64,000 nt of DNA from Methylocystis echinoides (GCF_027923385.1 NZ_BSEC01000001.1:3818001-3882000); one strand, 5' to 3'. Shown: positions 27,206 to 36,767, counted from the first letter of the stretch. Numbers and translations: made by a program. The notes: generated by a model from the letters alone, not told the origin.

Positions 27206-28759
27206 CTATTTACCCCCTGCCCCGAGCGTTACAGCCTCCATGACGCGGTCGAGGTTGAAACTGCCCGGTTTCTGACGGGGGGGAAATTCCTTGAAGCTCT
27301 GGAGCCATTGCCCGACATAGCCGGCCGCGGGCGCGATGGCGAACATGCGGTCGAGATACCAGCGCTGATAGCCCACCGCGTTGTCTTCCTCCGCCCGCTC
27401 GAAAGGATCCATGCGGAGATTGGTGAGAAGCGGCGCGCGCAGTTGCTCGAAGGGTTGCTGCCACACCTTCAGGCCCACGGCGTTCTGCTTGAGGAAGGTG
27501 ACCTTCCAGTTCTCATATCTCAGCGCGGCTACCGAGCCGTCGTCGGTCCAGTAGATGAAATCCTTGCGTGGCCAGTCCCCATCGCCCTTGAGGGCCGGCA
27601 ACAGATTATATCCGTCGAGATGGACCTTGAAGTTGCGCCCGTTGACGCGCTTGCCCGCGAGCAGCTCGGATTTCACATTCGGGTCCCCGGCGGCTGCGAG
27701 CAGCGTCGTGAGCATGTCCTCATGCGCGCCGATGTCGTTGACGATCGAGCCCGGCTTGATGACGCCCGGCCAGCGGATCACCGTCGGAACGCGATAGCCG
27801 CCTTCCCAATTGGTGTTCTTCTCGCCGCGGAACATGGTCGTGCCGCCGTCGGGCCAGGTGAAGGTCTCCGCGCCATTGTCGGTCGAATACATCACGATGG
27901 TGTTGTCGTCGACGCCGAGCTCTTTCAGTTTGGCGAGCAATTCGCCCACCATGGCGTCATGCTCGACCATGCCGTCGGCATAGACTCCGAAGCCGGTCTT
28001 GCCTTCCGACGCCGGCTTGAGATGGGTGAAGATGTGCATGCGGGTGGCGTTCCACCAGATGAAGAAGGGCTTGTCGTCCTTGACCGCCTTCTCCATGAAG
28101 CCGAGCGCCGCCTTGGTGACTTCCTCGTCCACCGTCTCCATGCGCTTGCGCGTGAGCGGACCCGTATCCTCGATCTTGCCGCCCGCGAAGCTGTGGATCA
28201 CGCCGCGCGGTCCGAAACGCTTCTTGAAGGCCGGATCCTTCGGATAGTCCGGATTCTCGGGCTCTTCCTCGGCGTTGAGGTGATAGAGATTTCCGTAGAA
28301 TTCGTCGAAGCCGTGGCTGGTCGGCAGCATGTCGTCCCGGTCGCCGAGATGGTTCTTGCCGAACTGTCCGGTGACGTAACCAAGCGGCTTCAGCAGATCG
28401 GCGATGGTGGGGTCTTCTTTCTTCATGCCTTCCGGCGCGCCCGGCAATCCGACCTTGGTGAGGCCGGTGCGAATGGGCGATTGGCCGGTAATGAAGGCGG
28501 CGCGCCCCGCCGTGCAGCTCTGCTGGCCATACCAGTCCGTGAACAGCGCGCCTTCCTGCGCGATGCTGTCGATGTGGGGCGTCTTGTAGCCCATCATGCC
28601 GCGATTATAGGCGCTGACATTGAACTGCCCGATGTCGTCACCCCAGAGGATGAGAATATTGGGCTTTTTGCCCGTCTGCGGCGCCGCGAAAGCCGGAAGC
28701 GCGGGCAAGACGGCAAGGCCGGCGCAAAGCGCGACCCAGCGGGTAAACATCCTCACCAT
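27206..28759 (-). CDS. Secreted arylsulfatase (type I, formylglycine)
   Basis: 517 residues with a signal peptide (TRWVALCAGLAVLPALPAFA). The metal-binding pair is WGDDIG (D41, D42). The residue converted to formylglycine is C82 in CTAGR, a C-x-A-x-R motif, followed by AAFITGQSPIRTG. Later GKNHLGD and STDNGAE supply further active-site residues. It hydrolyses organic sulfate esters in the periplasm. A LysR gene is divergent, 133 nt away, and may control it. The maturation enzyme is not in the window. Confidence 0.9.
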   Translation of the reverse strand: MVRMFTRWVALCAGLAVLPALPAFAAPQTGKKPNILILWGDDIGQFNVSAYNRGMMGYKTPHIDSIAQEGALFTDWYGQQSCTAGRAAFITGQSPIRTGLTKVGLPGAPEGMKKEDPTIADLLKPLGYVTGQFGKNHLGDRDDMLPTSHGFDEFYGNLYHLNAEEEPENPDYPKDPAFKKRFGPRGVIHSFAGGKIEDTGPLTRKRMETVDEEVTKAALGFMEKAVKDDKPFFIWWNATRMHIFTHLKPASEGKTGFGVYADGMVEHDAMVGELLAKLKELGVDDNTIVMYSTDNGAETFTWPDGGTTMFRGEKNTNWEGGYRVPTVIRWPGVIKPGSIVNDIGAHEDMLTTLLAAAGDPNVKSELLAGKRVNGRNFKVHLDGYNLLPALKGDGDWPRKDFIYWTDDGSVAALRYENWKVTFLKQNAVGLKVWQQPFEQLRAPLLTNLRMDPFERAEEDNAVGYQRWYLDRMFAIAPAAGYVGQWLQSFKEFPPRQKPGSFNLDRVMEAVTLGAGGK

Positions 28760-28891
28760 CAGGCGCGATCTCCCAAGTTACGGAATGTGAGTCGTTCTTT
28801 CGGAAATATCATTGACAGCCAAGGTTTTCATCGTCCAATACCATCGCTGTTATGATGCAATACCCGGAAAGTTATTAGCGCCGTCATCACC

Positions 28892-29818
28892 ATGATTTTG
28901 CAGTCAATTCGGCACCTCGAGCTTGTTCACGCCCTGGCGCGACATCGTCACTTCGGCCGGGCGGCCAAGGCGCTTGGTGTGTCGCAACCATCCCTCACGC
29001 GCAGTCTCAAGCACCTCGAAGATCAACTCGGCGTCCGCTTGTTCGAGAGAAGCGACGGCGTCGCGCCGACGCTTTTCGGCCGGCTCATCATCGAGCGCGG
29101 CGAAGCGCTGCTGACGGCGCATGCCGAACTCATGCGTGAGATCGACTTGCTCAAAGGGCTGGAGATCGGCGAATTGTCGGTCGCCGCCGGTCCCTTTCCG
29201 GCGGAGATTTCCGCGCAGAAGGCGTTGGGCCTTCTTGCCGCGCAGCATCCCATCCTGCAGCTCAAGCTGTCGACCACCGACTGGACCCGCGTCGTCGGCG
29301 ATATTCTTCAGGGGCGCGCCGATATCGGGCTCGCCGACATGTCCGAGGCCGCCCATCATCCGGAACTCGACACCGATCCGGTGCGAACATCCTCCCTCGC
29401 GTTCTACTGCCGGGCGGGGCATCCGCTGACCGCGCGCGCGCCTCTGACCGTCGAGGACCTCATGGACTTTCCGTGGGTTGGGCCGACGGCGCCCGCGCGC
29501 GTGCGGCTGGCCATGCAGCAGACCGAGAGGCCTTTCGGCTATTTCAGCGACATCGGCCAGCGGTTCAGCCCGCGCATCACCGTCGACACTGTCTCGGCCG
29601 CCCGGGATGTTGTGCTCGCGAGCGACGCGCTCTCCGTTTCCTTGCCGGGCCTCATCGAACGGGAGCTTCGCGCGGGCCTTTACGCGCTGCTGCCCATCGA
29701 TCTGCCCTGGATGCGCCTCAACTACGGATTCATCTGGAAGAAAGGCAGAACGCTCTCTCCCGCCGCGAACAAGTTCATGCAGCTCGTCCGCGCGATCGAA
29801 ACGGAAACGCCCTTGTGA
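28892..29818 (+). CDS. LysR-family transcriptional regulator
   Basis: 308 residues. N-terminal winged helix (IRHLELVHALARHRHFGRAA ... GVSQPSLTRSLKHLE) and a periplasmic-binding-fold effector domain. It is divergent from the arylsulfatase and convergent with the tryptophanase-like gene (11 nt apart). The shared 132-nt divergent region makes the sulfatase the first candidate target. Confidence 0.87.
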   Translation: MILQSIRHLELVHALARHRHFGRAAKALGVSQPSLTRSLKHLEDQLGVRLFERSDGVAPTLFGRLIIERGEALLTAHAELMREIDLLKGLEIGELSVAAGPFPAEISAQKALGLLAAQHPILQLKLSTTDWTRVVGDILQGRADIGLADMSEAAHHPELDTDPVRTSSLAFYCRAGHPLTARAPLTVEDLMDFPWVGPTAPARVRLAMQQTERPFGYFSDIGQRFSPRITVDTVSAARDVVLASDALSVSLPGLIERELRAGLYALLPIDLPWMRLNYGFIWKKGRTLSPAANKFMQLVRAIETETPL

Positions 29819-29828
29819 CGCGACGCGG

Positions 29829-31199
29829 TCAGAGCGGCATGAAACGGGCCGTGAAATGGCGCAGAAAAGGCGCCTGCTCGACGATGCGATACGCGGGGAT
29901 CGAGGCGCGGGCGCGGAAGACCTGATCGATCACCTCGATGACATAATCGAAATGGCTTTGCGTGTAGACCCGGCGAGGAAAGGCCAGCCGCACCAGTTCA
30001 TGCGGCGCGGCGATCTCCGCGCCGTCGGGCGCGCGCGTCCCAAACATCACGCTGCCGAGTTCAACCGCGCGCACGCCGCCTTCGACAAAAAGCGCATTGA
30101 CGAGTCCGACGCCGGGAAAGTCGGACGCCGTCAGATGCGGGCAGAAGGCCGCGGCGTCGAGGAAGATGGCGTGACCGCCCGCCGGCCGGACAATCGGCGC
30201 GCCGCGCGCGACCAAAGCGGCGGCCACATATTCCACTGTGGCGTGGCGATAGCGTTGATAATCCGCCTCCAGCGCTTCCATCAGTCCCACGGCGATCGCT
30301 TCGAGATCGCGCCCGGCGAGGCCGCCATAGGTCGGGAATCCTTCGGTGAGGATGAGCAGATTACGAAAGTCCACGGCCCAGCTGTCATCATTGCAGGCCA
30401 GGAAGCCGCCGATATTGGCGAGCCCGTCTTTCTTGGCGCTCATCGTCGCGCCATCCGCCAGAGAGAACATCTCCCGCGCGATGTCCAGCAGGCTGGTTTC
30501 TGAATAACCCGCCTCGTGCTCCTTGATGAAAAAAGCATTTTCCGCGAAGCGGCAGGCGTCGATGATCAGCGGCACGCCATGCTTGTCGAGGACGCGCTTC
30601 ACGCGCCGCATGTTGTCGAGCGATACCGGTTGGCCGCCGCCGGTATTGTTCGTCACCGTGATCATGCAGAAGGGAATGCGGCGCCGCCCCTCGCGCGCGA
30701 GGAGTCGCTCGAGCGCCGCGACGTCCATATTCCCCTTGAACCGCGTTTCGGAATAGAGGTCCTGACTTTCCGGCGACGGAAGGTTGATGGCCCTGGCGCC
30801 GACATATTCGATATTGGCGCGCGTCGTGTCGAAATGGCCGTTATTGGGGACGATGTCGCCCGTGCGCAGCCGCGTCGCGGCAAGAATGCGCTCGGCCGCC
30901 CGGCCCTGATGGGTTGGGAAAATATGCCTGAAGTTCGTGATCTCGCGCACGGTCTTTTCGAAACGGCGCCATGAGCGGCTTCCGGCATAGCTTTCGTCGC
31001 CTTCGAGCATCGCGGCCCACTGGCGATCCGACATGGCTCCGGTTCCGCTGTCCGTGAGCAGATCAATGGTCACCGCGTCGGCGTCGAGGAGAAAAACATT
31101 GTGTCCGGCGGCGGCCAGATTTTTTTCCCGATCCGAACGCCGCGTGATCGGCAGGGCCTCCGTCATCTTGATGCGGAACGGCTCGATGATCGTCTGCAC
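29829..31199 (-). CDS. tnaA: Tryptophanase-like beta-eliminating lyase (PLP)
   Basis: 456 residues, normal length for the tryptophanase/tyrosine phenol-lyase family. GTG start at 31199 with GGAGGAG 6 nt upstream. Seen: FPTHQGRAAERI, the pyridoxal-binding Asp in IIDACRFAEN (D214) and the Schiff-base Lys in SAKKDGLANIGG (K257). Near the C-terminus RAVELGSV resembles tryptophanase (RGVEIGS) and not tyrosine phenol-lyase (SMERG, which carries the Arg that binds the phenol substrate), so tryptophan to indole, pyruvate and ammonia is the better guess. No tnaC leader or tnaB permease is next to it. Confidence 0.82.
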   Translation of the reverse strand: MQTIIEPFRIKMTEALPITRRSDREKNLAAAGHNVFLLDADAVTIDLLTDSGTGAMSDRQWAAMLEGDESYAGSRSWRRFEKTVREITNFRHIFPTHQGRAAERILAATRLRTGDIVPNNGHFDTTRANIEYVGARAINLPSPESQDLYSETRFKGNMDVAALERLLAREGRRRIPFCMITVTNNTGGGQPVSLDNMRRVKRVLDKHGVPLIIDACRFAENAFFIKEHEAGYSETSLLDIAREMFSLADGATMSAKKDGLANIGGFLACNDDSWAVDFRNLLILTEGFPTYGGLAGRDLEAIAVGLMEALEADYQRYRHATVEYVAAALVARGAPIVRPAGGHAIFLDAAAFCPHLTASDFPGVGLVNALFVEGGVRAVELGSVMFGTRAPDGAEIAAPHELVRLAFPRRVYTQSHFDYVIEVIDQVFRARASIPAYRIVEQAPFLRHFTARFMPL

Positions 31200-31262
31200 G
31201 CGGCGCTCCTCCGTGAGCCCTGAACGCCGATATGCGGCGCGGCGTTCCGTTCAGCCGCGCGT

Positions 31263-31751
31263 TCAGGGGCCCATGTCGAATTTGTTTGGCAGCCGTGACT
31301 TTATCTCTTCGATGAGCATGGACAGCACAGCGCTCATGTCGAGGGCCTGCTGCTTTGCAATTTCGGCCCGCTCGTTCATGGCGGCGAGCGCTTCCTCTCT
31401 GGCGAGCACGGCGTCTCTCAGTCCGGCGAGGGAGTCGCGCGCCTGGCTGAGCCGCTCGATGAGCGCGTTCATTTCTTCTCGCGTCTGGTCCAGCCCAGCT
31501 TCCGCGTCGCTGGCGCGCTTCTCGACCTCGCGAAGGCTCTGTAACTGCGTTCTGATGATCTGCTCCATATCCCTGACGGCTTGAGCGACGCGCGCCTCCT
31601 GATCGCGCGTCGCCACGCCGGCTTCGAGGATCAGGCCGATCGCCACTGCTGCGGGATCGGATGTCTGGGGCGTCAGCGCCTGCGCGCGGCCGGCGCCATG
31701 AAGGGCGACAGTCTTCGAAGCCTCGACGAGCGATTTTTTCTCCCCGTTCAT
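31263..31751 (-). CDS. Coiled-coil hypothetical protein
   Basis: 162 residues, hydrophilic. A long heptad-like helix runs from about 40 to 125 (ARVAQAVRDMEQIIRTQL ... EEMNALIERLSQARDSLA), then a short amphipathic end (SAVLSMLIEEIKSRLP). No signal peptide, no membrane segment and no recognised domain. It lies upstream of the tryptophanase-like gene on the same strand, 63 nt away. Confidence 0.6.
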   Translation of the reverse strand: MNGEKKSLVEASKTVALHGAGRAQALTPQTSDPAAVAIGLILEAGVATRDQEARVAQAVRDMEQIIRTQLQSLREVEKRASDAEAGLDQTREEMNALIERLSQARDSLAGLRDAVLAREEALAAMNERAEIAKQQALDMSAVLSMLIEEIKSRLPNKFDMGP

Positions 31752-31945
31752 CGTGTCCTCGGCGTCGCGGATCGGTTCCTTCCCGACACGAAGCGAAGCC
31801 TTTGCTTTAGGCGGCCTCCGTCGGCAACGTCAAAGACGCTCCGCAATGCGACATAATTAGGATGGTCTCACTAAAGGCGCGCAAGAAAGGCGCGGGAACG
31901 CATGTTCACGCCGCCGGCGCGTTCAGCAGCGCTTGCGCGAGTCCG

Positions 31946-33895
31946 TCACCGCCGCAAGGCGCCCGCCTCCATTGCCGCGCCATCCGGCGCAGGCTCCTGG
32001 CCGCTCGCTGGCGCGGCCAGCGGCAATCGAACGATGAATTCGGCGCCCTGACCCAAGCCGGCGCTGCGCGCCTCGACCTGCCCGCCGTGCAACTCCACGA
32101 GCCGCTTCGCGAGCGCGAGCCCAACCCCGATTCCCTCCCGCTGCTTGCCAATGTCCTCCTTCACCCGCGTGAACAGGTCAAAGATCGAGGCCAACATGGA
32201 CGGCTCGACGCCAATGCCGTTGTCGCGCACGGTCACCACCGCGCTGTTCCCTTCCCGCGCCCAGAGCAGTTCCACGCGACCGCCCGGATCGGTGTATTTC
32301 GCGGCGTTGGCGAGAAGATTGCCGAAGACCTGAACGAGCCGCACGCAGTCGCCATCGACAAAGAGTTCCTCTCGCGATGGCGTGAGGATCAACGCATGGC
32401 CGGCCGATTGGATGCGGTCCTCGATCGTTTCGATGGCCTGACCGATGACGTCGGCAAGCGCGAGGCGCTGCTTCTTCAGTTCGATCCTGCCGCTCGAGAT
32501 GCGCGCGACATCGAGCAGCTCGTCGACGAGACGAACAAGATGGGCAAGCTGGCGCTCCATCATGGCGACGAGACGCTGCGTGTCCTGCGGGTTTTTCACG
32601 CCTTTGCTAAGGGCGTGCGCCCCGTAGCAGATCGGCGCGAGCGGGTTGCGCAGTTCATGCGCCAGCATCGCCAGAAATTCATTCTTGCGGCGGTCGGCGT
32701 CGCGCAGCGCGTCCTGTGTCCGGCGCCGCTCGGTGACGTCCACCGTCACCGCCACGCCGCCGACGACCTCGCCACGCTCGTCCCGTATCGGCGCGCCCGA
32801 CGCTTCGGCCCACCAGCGTCGCCCACTGGGCAAGGCGACCTCCAGCTCCATCGGGCCGATCTCTCTTTGCTCTGCTACGGCGCGCTGAAGCGGCAACTCG
32901 CGGTCGGCAAGCTCTCGACCTTGCCTGAAAAAGCGCAATTGACGCCCGACCGCCTGCGCATCTGTCGCCGAAGCCGAGACATTGTCGTTTCGATCGGCCT
33001 CGAACTGCGCAAAAAGGGCGGCGTTGCCGGTGACTCGCTCGCAGCTTCGATCCTCCGAATAGCTGAGCCCGACCGGCGCCGCATCCATGATCGCCTGAAG
33101 GCGGCGTTGCGCCTCGACGAGTTGCTGGCGCGCCTGCCTCTGCCGGGTGATGTTCCGGCTGACCGTCGCATAGCCGCTCGTCTTTGCAGAGGCGACTTCG
33201 GCGAGGGAATACACGGCGTAGTTCATCCAGAGTGCTTCGCCCGTCTTGAAATGGCGGAAGCGGATGTCAATTTCGCCGTGTCCCTCGCGCAGGACGCGGG
33301 GGAAGAATTGGGTCATCAGGCAGTCTCGGTCTTCCGGAAAGAAAAACGCCTCGACAGGCGTTCGCATCGCTTCCTCCAGACTGTCGAGTCCGACCATGCG
33401 CATGCCGGCGACATTGACGAAGAAGGGCTTGAACGACGCGTCGCACATGCCGATGAAATCGAGGCTGCTCTGCGCCAGCGACATGAAAAGATCGCGGTCG
33501 CGTTTCGTCCGCCGACGCGCGGTCGTGTCTTCCGACCAGATGATTACACCGCCGATTGCGCCGTCGGAGCCAATCCAGGGCTGCGCCGTCCAGTCCATCC
33601 ATTTTGCCGCCTGGCCGTTCCGTTCCAGGCAATCGTCGATTTTGCTGACGGTCTCACCCGAAAGCGCGCGACGATGCAGCGCCTTCGCCTGCTCCGTCAT
33701 CTCGGAGAATATTTCGCACTGCGCCCGGCCGTGGAACGGGACGACGATCTCGTAATCGGACAGCCAGCGCGCGCTTGCCGCCATGTATCGCATCTGCCTG
33801 TCGAACATGGCGACCGCCACCGGAGCCTGATTGATGGTCGCGCGCAACTGTTCTTGCGCTGAGGAATTGTCGTTGTTCAAGCGGCCACCTTTCAT
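31946..33895 (-). CDS. Three-PAS cytosolic sensor histidine kinase, orphan
   Basis: 649 residues without membrane segments. PAS units open at about 22 (NQAPVAVAMFDRQMRYM), 140 (SSLDFIGMCD) and 270 (MDAAPVGLSYSED). HisKA contains FLAMLAHELRNPLAP (H413). HATPase has FGNLLANAAKYT, DNGIGV and EGIGVGLALAK. No response regulator gene adjoins it, so its partner is unknown. The first PAS is a close relative of the first PAS in the kinase at 10943-13984. Confidence 0.9.
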   Translation of the reverse strand: MKGGRLNNDNSSAQEQLRATINQAPVAVAMFDRQMRYMAASARWLSDYEIVVPFHGRAQCEIFSEMTEQAKALHRRALSGETVSKIDDCLERNGQAAKWMDWTAQPWIGSDGAIGGVIIWSEDTTARRRTKRDRDLFMSLAQSSLDFIGMCDASFKPFFVNVAGMRMVGLDSLEEAMRTPVEAFFFPEDRDCLMTQFFPRVLREGHGEIDIRFRHFKTGEALWMNYAVYSLAEVASAKTSGYATVSRNITRQRQARQQLVEAQRRLQAIMDAAPVGLSYSEDRSCERVTGNAALFAQFEADRNDNVSASATDAQAVGRQLRFFRQGRELADRELPLQRAVAEQREIGPMELEVALPSGRRWWAEASGAPIRDERGEVVGGVAVTVDVTERRRTQDALRDADRRKNEFLAMLAHELRNPLAPICYGAHALSKGVKNPQDTQRLVAMMERQLAHLVRLVDELLDVARISSGRIELKKQRLALADVIGQAIETIEDRIQSAGHALILTPSREELFVDGDCVRLVQVFGNLLANAAKYTDPGGRVELLWAREGNSAVVTVRDNGIGVEPSMLASIFDLFTRVKEDIGKQREGIGVGLALAKRLVELHGGQVEARSAGLGQGAEFIVRLPLAAPASGQEPAPDGAAMEAGALRR

Positions 33896-34007
33896 GACGC
33901 TCGGCGGAGCGCCCTGCGCCCGGTTACGTCCACGGGACGCGGCGCTGGAGAGACGCGTTCTTTGCCCGCTTTCCTGCTCTCAAACGATCACGCGCTGGCG
34001 GCTCTCT

Positions 34008-34493
34008 CTAGCCTGCGCGATCGGCCGACGCGCCTTCTCGCGCCTGCTGGAGCCGCGCCGGTTTGTCGTTGACCGGACCTGGCGACGCCATAGCCACATG
34101 GCGCAAAAACTTTTTGTGTGCATGTCTGTTCGGCAACGCCACGTCGAGATGGTCGCCCGATGTCAGGAAGAGCCTCGCGTGATAACGACCCCAGGGGTCG
34201 ACCCGAGAGATACGATGCGCCGGGACGCTTTTTCGCCAGAAGACCGGGAAGCCAAGCGGCGCGAAGCGGCCCGGAAAGGATACGCCGGCTCCGTCGGCTC
34301 TCACCCCAAGGAACTCGGCGGCAAAGCCCTGAAGACCAAACAGGCCGAAGATGACAAGCACAATCTCGAGTTCGCTCGACCGCGCGCCATAGCCGAGCGC
34401 CGCCCACAGCGGAAGCGCTGTCAGGCCGAACCATAAGCCACATCTTGGCAGTGAGCGTGCGACCATGCCGCAGAGCCTGTATTTCCTGCTCAC
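34008..34493 (-). CDS. Membrane protein with PH-like tail, hypothetical
   Basis: 161 residues from a GTG; an ATG nine codons later (34466) is an equal choice. Two hydrophobic segments at about 18-34 and 42-60 are followed by a ~70-residue soluble part (FWRKSVPAHRISRVDPWG ... LFLTSGDHLDVALPN) that resembles small PH-like domains of bacterial membrane proteins. No known function and no operon partner. Confidence 0.55.
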   Translation of the reverse strand: MSRKYRLCGMVARSLPRCGLWFGLTALPLWAALGYGARSSELEIVLVIFGLFGLQGFAAEFLGVRADGAGVSFPGRFAPLGFPVFWRKSVPAHRISRVDPWGRYHARLFLTSGDHLDVALPNRHAHKKFLRHVAMASPGPVNDKPARLQQAREGASADRAG

Positions 34494-34847
34494 TCAATCA
34501 GTCGCGCAGCCTGGGACTGCGCCTGAAAATGAGCCGACGTCCACTCTCCGATTTAACTACAGATCGCTCGGTCATGACAATTGCACAAATCGGATTTCGA
34601 CAGAAATGCGCTGGGCCGTCGCGCTTGCAACGAAAGCCGAGCCGCCCGGGCGCGCGGCGCGATAGCCGACCTGGCCCGATTTTTCAACGATTTGGCGCCG
34701 CGCCGTCAGGGTGGCTCCTGCTGGATCATCCTCGGCCGAGAACTGTTCCGTCGTTACCTGTTCTCCTGCGGACATTTGACGCCTTGACGCGCATCCGATC
34801 TCGCCAATCTCACGATCAGAGCCGCCTCATTGCGAAGGGAAACCGAA
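34494..34847. other. Gene-free spacer
   Basis: No convincing gene. An AAGGGA ribosome-binding site at the right end serves the gene at 34848. Confidence 0.45.
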
Positions 34848-35144
34848 ATGGCGCTGTTTCGCGTTCGGGAAGTGAAGCTTTGGGAGGGCGACAAGGGCGT
34901 GACCATGACGCCGCTCCGCGAATATGAGTTGGAGTCGACGCGCGCGTCAGCTGCAGTCGAGGAAGTGCGTCACTTCCTCGAAATAGAGATACTGAACCTG
35001 ACCGTTCCTCAAAAGATCGACTTCGACGCCGTGCTTGTTCTCGATGCGAATCGCGTCGAGGTCGCCCGGTTTCTGGTTTCCGACATCTGGAAGCGCCAAG
35101 CCGATGCTGTCGAATCCGGAACGACCTACGCCCATTGGGTTTAA
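34848..35144 (+). CDS. Hypothetical protein
   Basis: 98 residues from the ATG at 34848 with AAGGGA upstream. Soluble, mixed alpha/beta: MALFRVREVKLWEGDK, a helical EVRHFLEIEIL and a beta-type FDAVLVLDANRVEVARFLVS. No signal peptide and no recognised domain. Confidence 0.55.
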   Translation: MALFRVREVKLWEGDKGVTMTPLREYELESTRASAAVEEVRHFLEIEILNLTVPQKIDFDAVLVLDANRVEVARFLVSDIWKRQADAVESGTTYAHWV

Positions 35145-35450
35145 GGCCCCAAAGGCGGATAAAGTGGCCCGGCCCTTGCGGCCGAACAGGAGCGCCGCCG
35201 GAAATGCTGGGGCCAGATGTCTACGTGACTGGAATCATTGAAACTGCGCAGGCTCTGACAACAGGGATCGCGCGTTGCTCTATTGTTTAAACCGCATTTC
35301 GCGTTTATATGAGCGGGATCGAGCTTCTGCTGAACGCCTACCTGATTTGCCTTTTGGCGGCTGGCACGCGACTTCCTGACCAGAGCTTCGAATTTTGGCG
35401 CCTGCGTCCTTGCAGGCGTTAACGCTGCCTGTACATGGAAAGGACGTGTC
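35145..35450. promoter_or_regulatory. Upstream/leader region of the cold-shock gene
   Basis: About 300 nt without a gene before cspA. Cold-shock genes usually have a long structured 5' leader; the region contains short inverted repeats but no promoter or cold-box could be fixed. Confidence 0.35.
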
Positions 35451-35660
35451 ATGGCCACTGGTACCGTTAAATGGTTCAACGCGACGAAGGGCTTCGGTTT
35501 CATCCAGCCGGATGACGGCGGCCCGGATGTCTTCGTGCACATCAGCGCGGTCGAACGCGCGGGTCTCAGGGACCTCCCTGATGGGCAGAAGGTTTCCTAT
35601 GAGGTCGTGGTCGATACGCGCCGCGGCAAGTCTTCGGCTGAAGAGCTTCAGTTGCGCTAA
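35451..35660 (+). CDS. cspA: Cold-shock-domain protein
   Basis: 69 residues, a single OB-fold cold-shock domain. RNP1 KGFGFIQ and RNP2 VFVHIS are intact; the opening [11 protein letters not shown] is standard. It binds single-stranded RNA/DNA. A long stem between this gene and its convergent neighbour probably ends transcription of both. Confidence 0.93.
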   Translation: MATGTVKWFNATKGFGFIQPDDGGPDVFVHISAVERAGLRDLPDGQKVSYEVVVDTRRGKSSAEELQLR

Positions 35661-35673
35661 AAGCGACATCTCA

Positions 35674-35716
35674 GCAACTTCGCTGCCGCGTCAACTTGGG
35701 GCGGTAGCGAAGTTGC
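35674..35716. terminator. Long hairpin between convergent genes
   Basis: A 16-bp stem (GCAACTTCGCTGCCGC with GCGGTAGCGAAGTTGC, one G-T pair) around an 11-nt loop, between cspA and the Gly/Trp-rich gene. No T run follows on either side, so its terminator role is inferred from position. Confidence 0.55.
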
Positions 35717-35740
35717 GGTCGGTCCTCGCAGGACGGACGC

Positions 35741-36172
35741 TCAGTAGCAAGAGACGTAAACCCGCTGATAGCCTGCAAAATTGCCCCAGGCGTCATAGAC
35801 GGGCTGATTCGCGACGCAGGAGCCGCCGTAATAGGCCCCGTCGCCGTAGCCATAGGGATAGTAGCTGCTGCTCGCAGCCGCTGCGGCGCCGACCGCCAAT
35901 CCTGTCAACGCAGCGCCAGCCCAGTAGCCGCCGCCACCCCAGCCAGCACCTCGCCAGCCGCCACCACCCCAGCCGCCGCGTCCCCAGCCAGCGCCTCGCC
36001 AGCCACCGCCGCCCCAGCCGCCGCGCCCCCAACCGCCGCCGCCCCAACCAGCATGTCCCCAACCACCGCCACCCCACCCACGCCCCCAGGCCGACGCCGG
36101 CGTCGCGGCGAAAATGGATGTGGCGAGGACGGTGGCGACAAGGCCCGCAGTTAACGCTTTACGCATCGTCAT
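35741..36172 (-). CDS. Secreted Gly/Trp-rich tandem-repeat protein
   Basis: 143 residues. Signal peptide KALTAGLVATVLATSIFAATPASA, then about 55 residues of tandem GWGGGGW-[GR]-[RG]-[GA]-type repeats, a short hydrophobic stretch (AGAALTGLAVGAAAAA) and a Tyr-rich end (SSYYPYGYGDG ... RVYVSCY). The C-terminal half resembles a common small-protein type in Hyphomicrobiales with a YDAWGNFAGYQ-like ending. Function unknown; a surface or cell-envelope role is likely. Confidence 0.75.
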   Translation of the reverse strand: MTMRKALTAGLVATVLATSIFAATPASAWGRGWGGGGWGHAGWGGGGWGRGGWGGGGWRGAGWGRGGWGGGGWRGAGWGGGGYWAGAALTGLAVGAAAAASSSYYPYGYGDGAYYGGSCVANQPVYDAWGNFAGYQRVYVSCY

Positions 36173-36332
36173 GGCGCAGCTCCCGATTTCGGTCTGAGAA
36201 GGTCTAGCGAGACGGCCTCGCGCTCCCTCCGAAGATCGATAAGATTCGATTCAAGCTGAACGCAGGATGTCAGGAGCGTTCATCCTGCGTTCAGCGGAAA
36301 ATTGCGCGGGCGCCTGGCGATCGTCGGCGCGA

Positions 36333-36767
36333 TTAAGTGCGCCATGGATGCTCGGGCAGATCGCACACGCCAAGCGCCTCGCCCCCGGCTTTCGCGACCG
36401 CATGATCGTTTTCAACCGAGCTGCCCGACACGCCGATGGCTCCGATCATGACGCCGTCAGCATCGACGATGGGCAGACCGCCCGGAAAGGTGATGAGTCC
36501 GTCGTTGGAGTGTTCAATCCCGAAGAGCGGTCCCCCCGGCTGCGACAGTTTGCCGATCTGGCCCGATGGCATTCCAAAGAAAACCGCCGTCCTCGCCTTC
36601 TTCACGGCGATGTCAATGCTGCCGACCCAGGCGTCGTCCATACGGTAGAAGGCCTTCAGATTGGCGCCGGAATCGACAATGGCGATACACATTTGCGTGT
36701 TGAGCTCCAGCGCGCGTTTGCGTGCGGCCTCAATCGCCTTCTCGGCCTGTTCGATCGTCACATGCAT
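36333..36767 (-). CDS. GlcG/HbpS-family heme-binding-type protein
   Basis: 144 residues from the ATG at 36767 (AAGGA 9 nt upstream). The whole length is one GlcG/HbpS domain: [64 protein letters not shown] ... [22 protein letters not shown]. Family members bind heme or cob(II)alamin, or act as small oligomeric accessory proteins. It has no signal peptide here. Confidence 0.85.
   Translation of the reverse strand: MHVTIEQAEKAIEAARKRALELNTQMCIAIVDSGANLKAFYRMDDAWVGSIDIAVKKARTAVFFGMPSGQIGKLSQPGGPLFGIEHSNDGLITFPGGLPIVDADGVMIGAIGVSGSSVENDHAVAKAGGEALGVCDLPEHPWRT

Noticed and set aside
26888..28855. Long plus-strand open frame opposite the arylsulfatase and DUF4345 genes
   Set aside because: It is antisense to two clear genes, crosses their boundary and the terminator between them, and has no domain; GC-rich third positions keep such mirror frames open.
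29829..31199. Alternative call as tyrosine phenol-lyase
   Set aside because: The C-terminal RAVELGS block lacks the Arg of the SMERG block that binds the phenol ring; kept as tryptophanase-like.
31862..33862. 666-codon plus-strand frame opposite the three-PAS kinase
   Set aside because: Antisense mirror of a kinase with intact HisKA and HATPase motifs.
35900..36090. Tandem short repeats that could suggest a CRISPR-like array
   Set aside because: The repeat unit encodes GWGGGGW in frame within a signal-peptide protein; there are no unique spacers.
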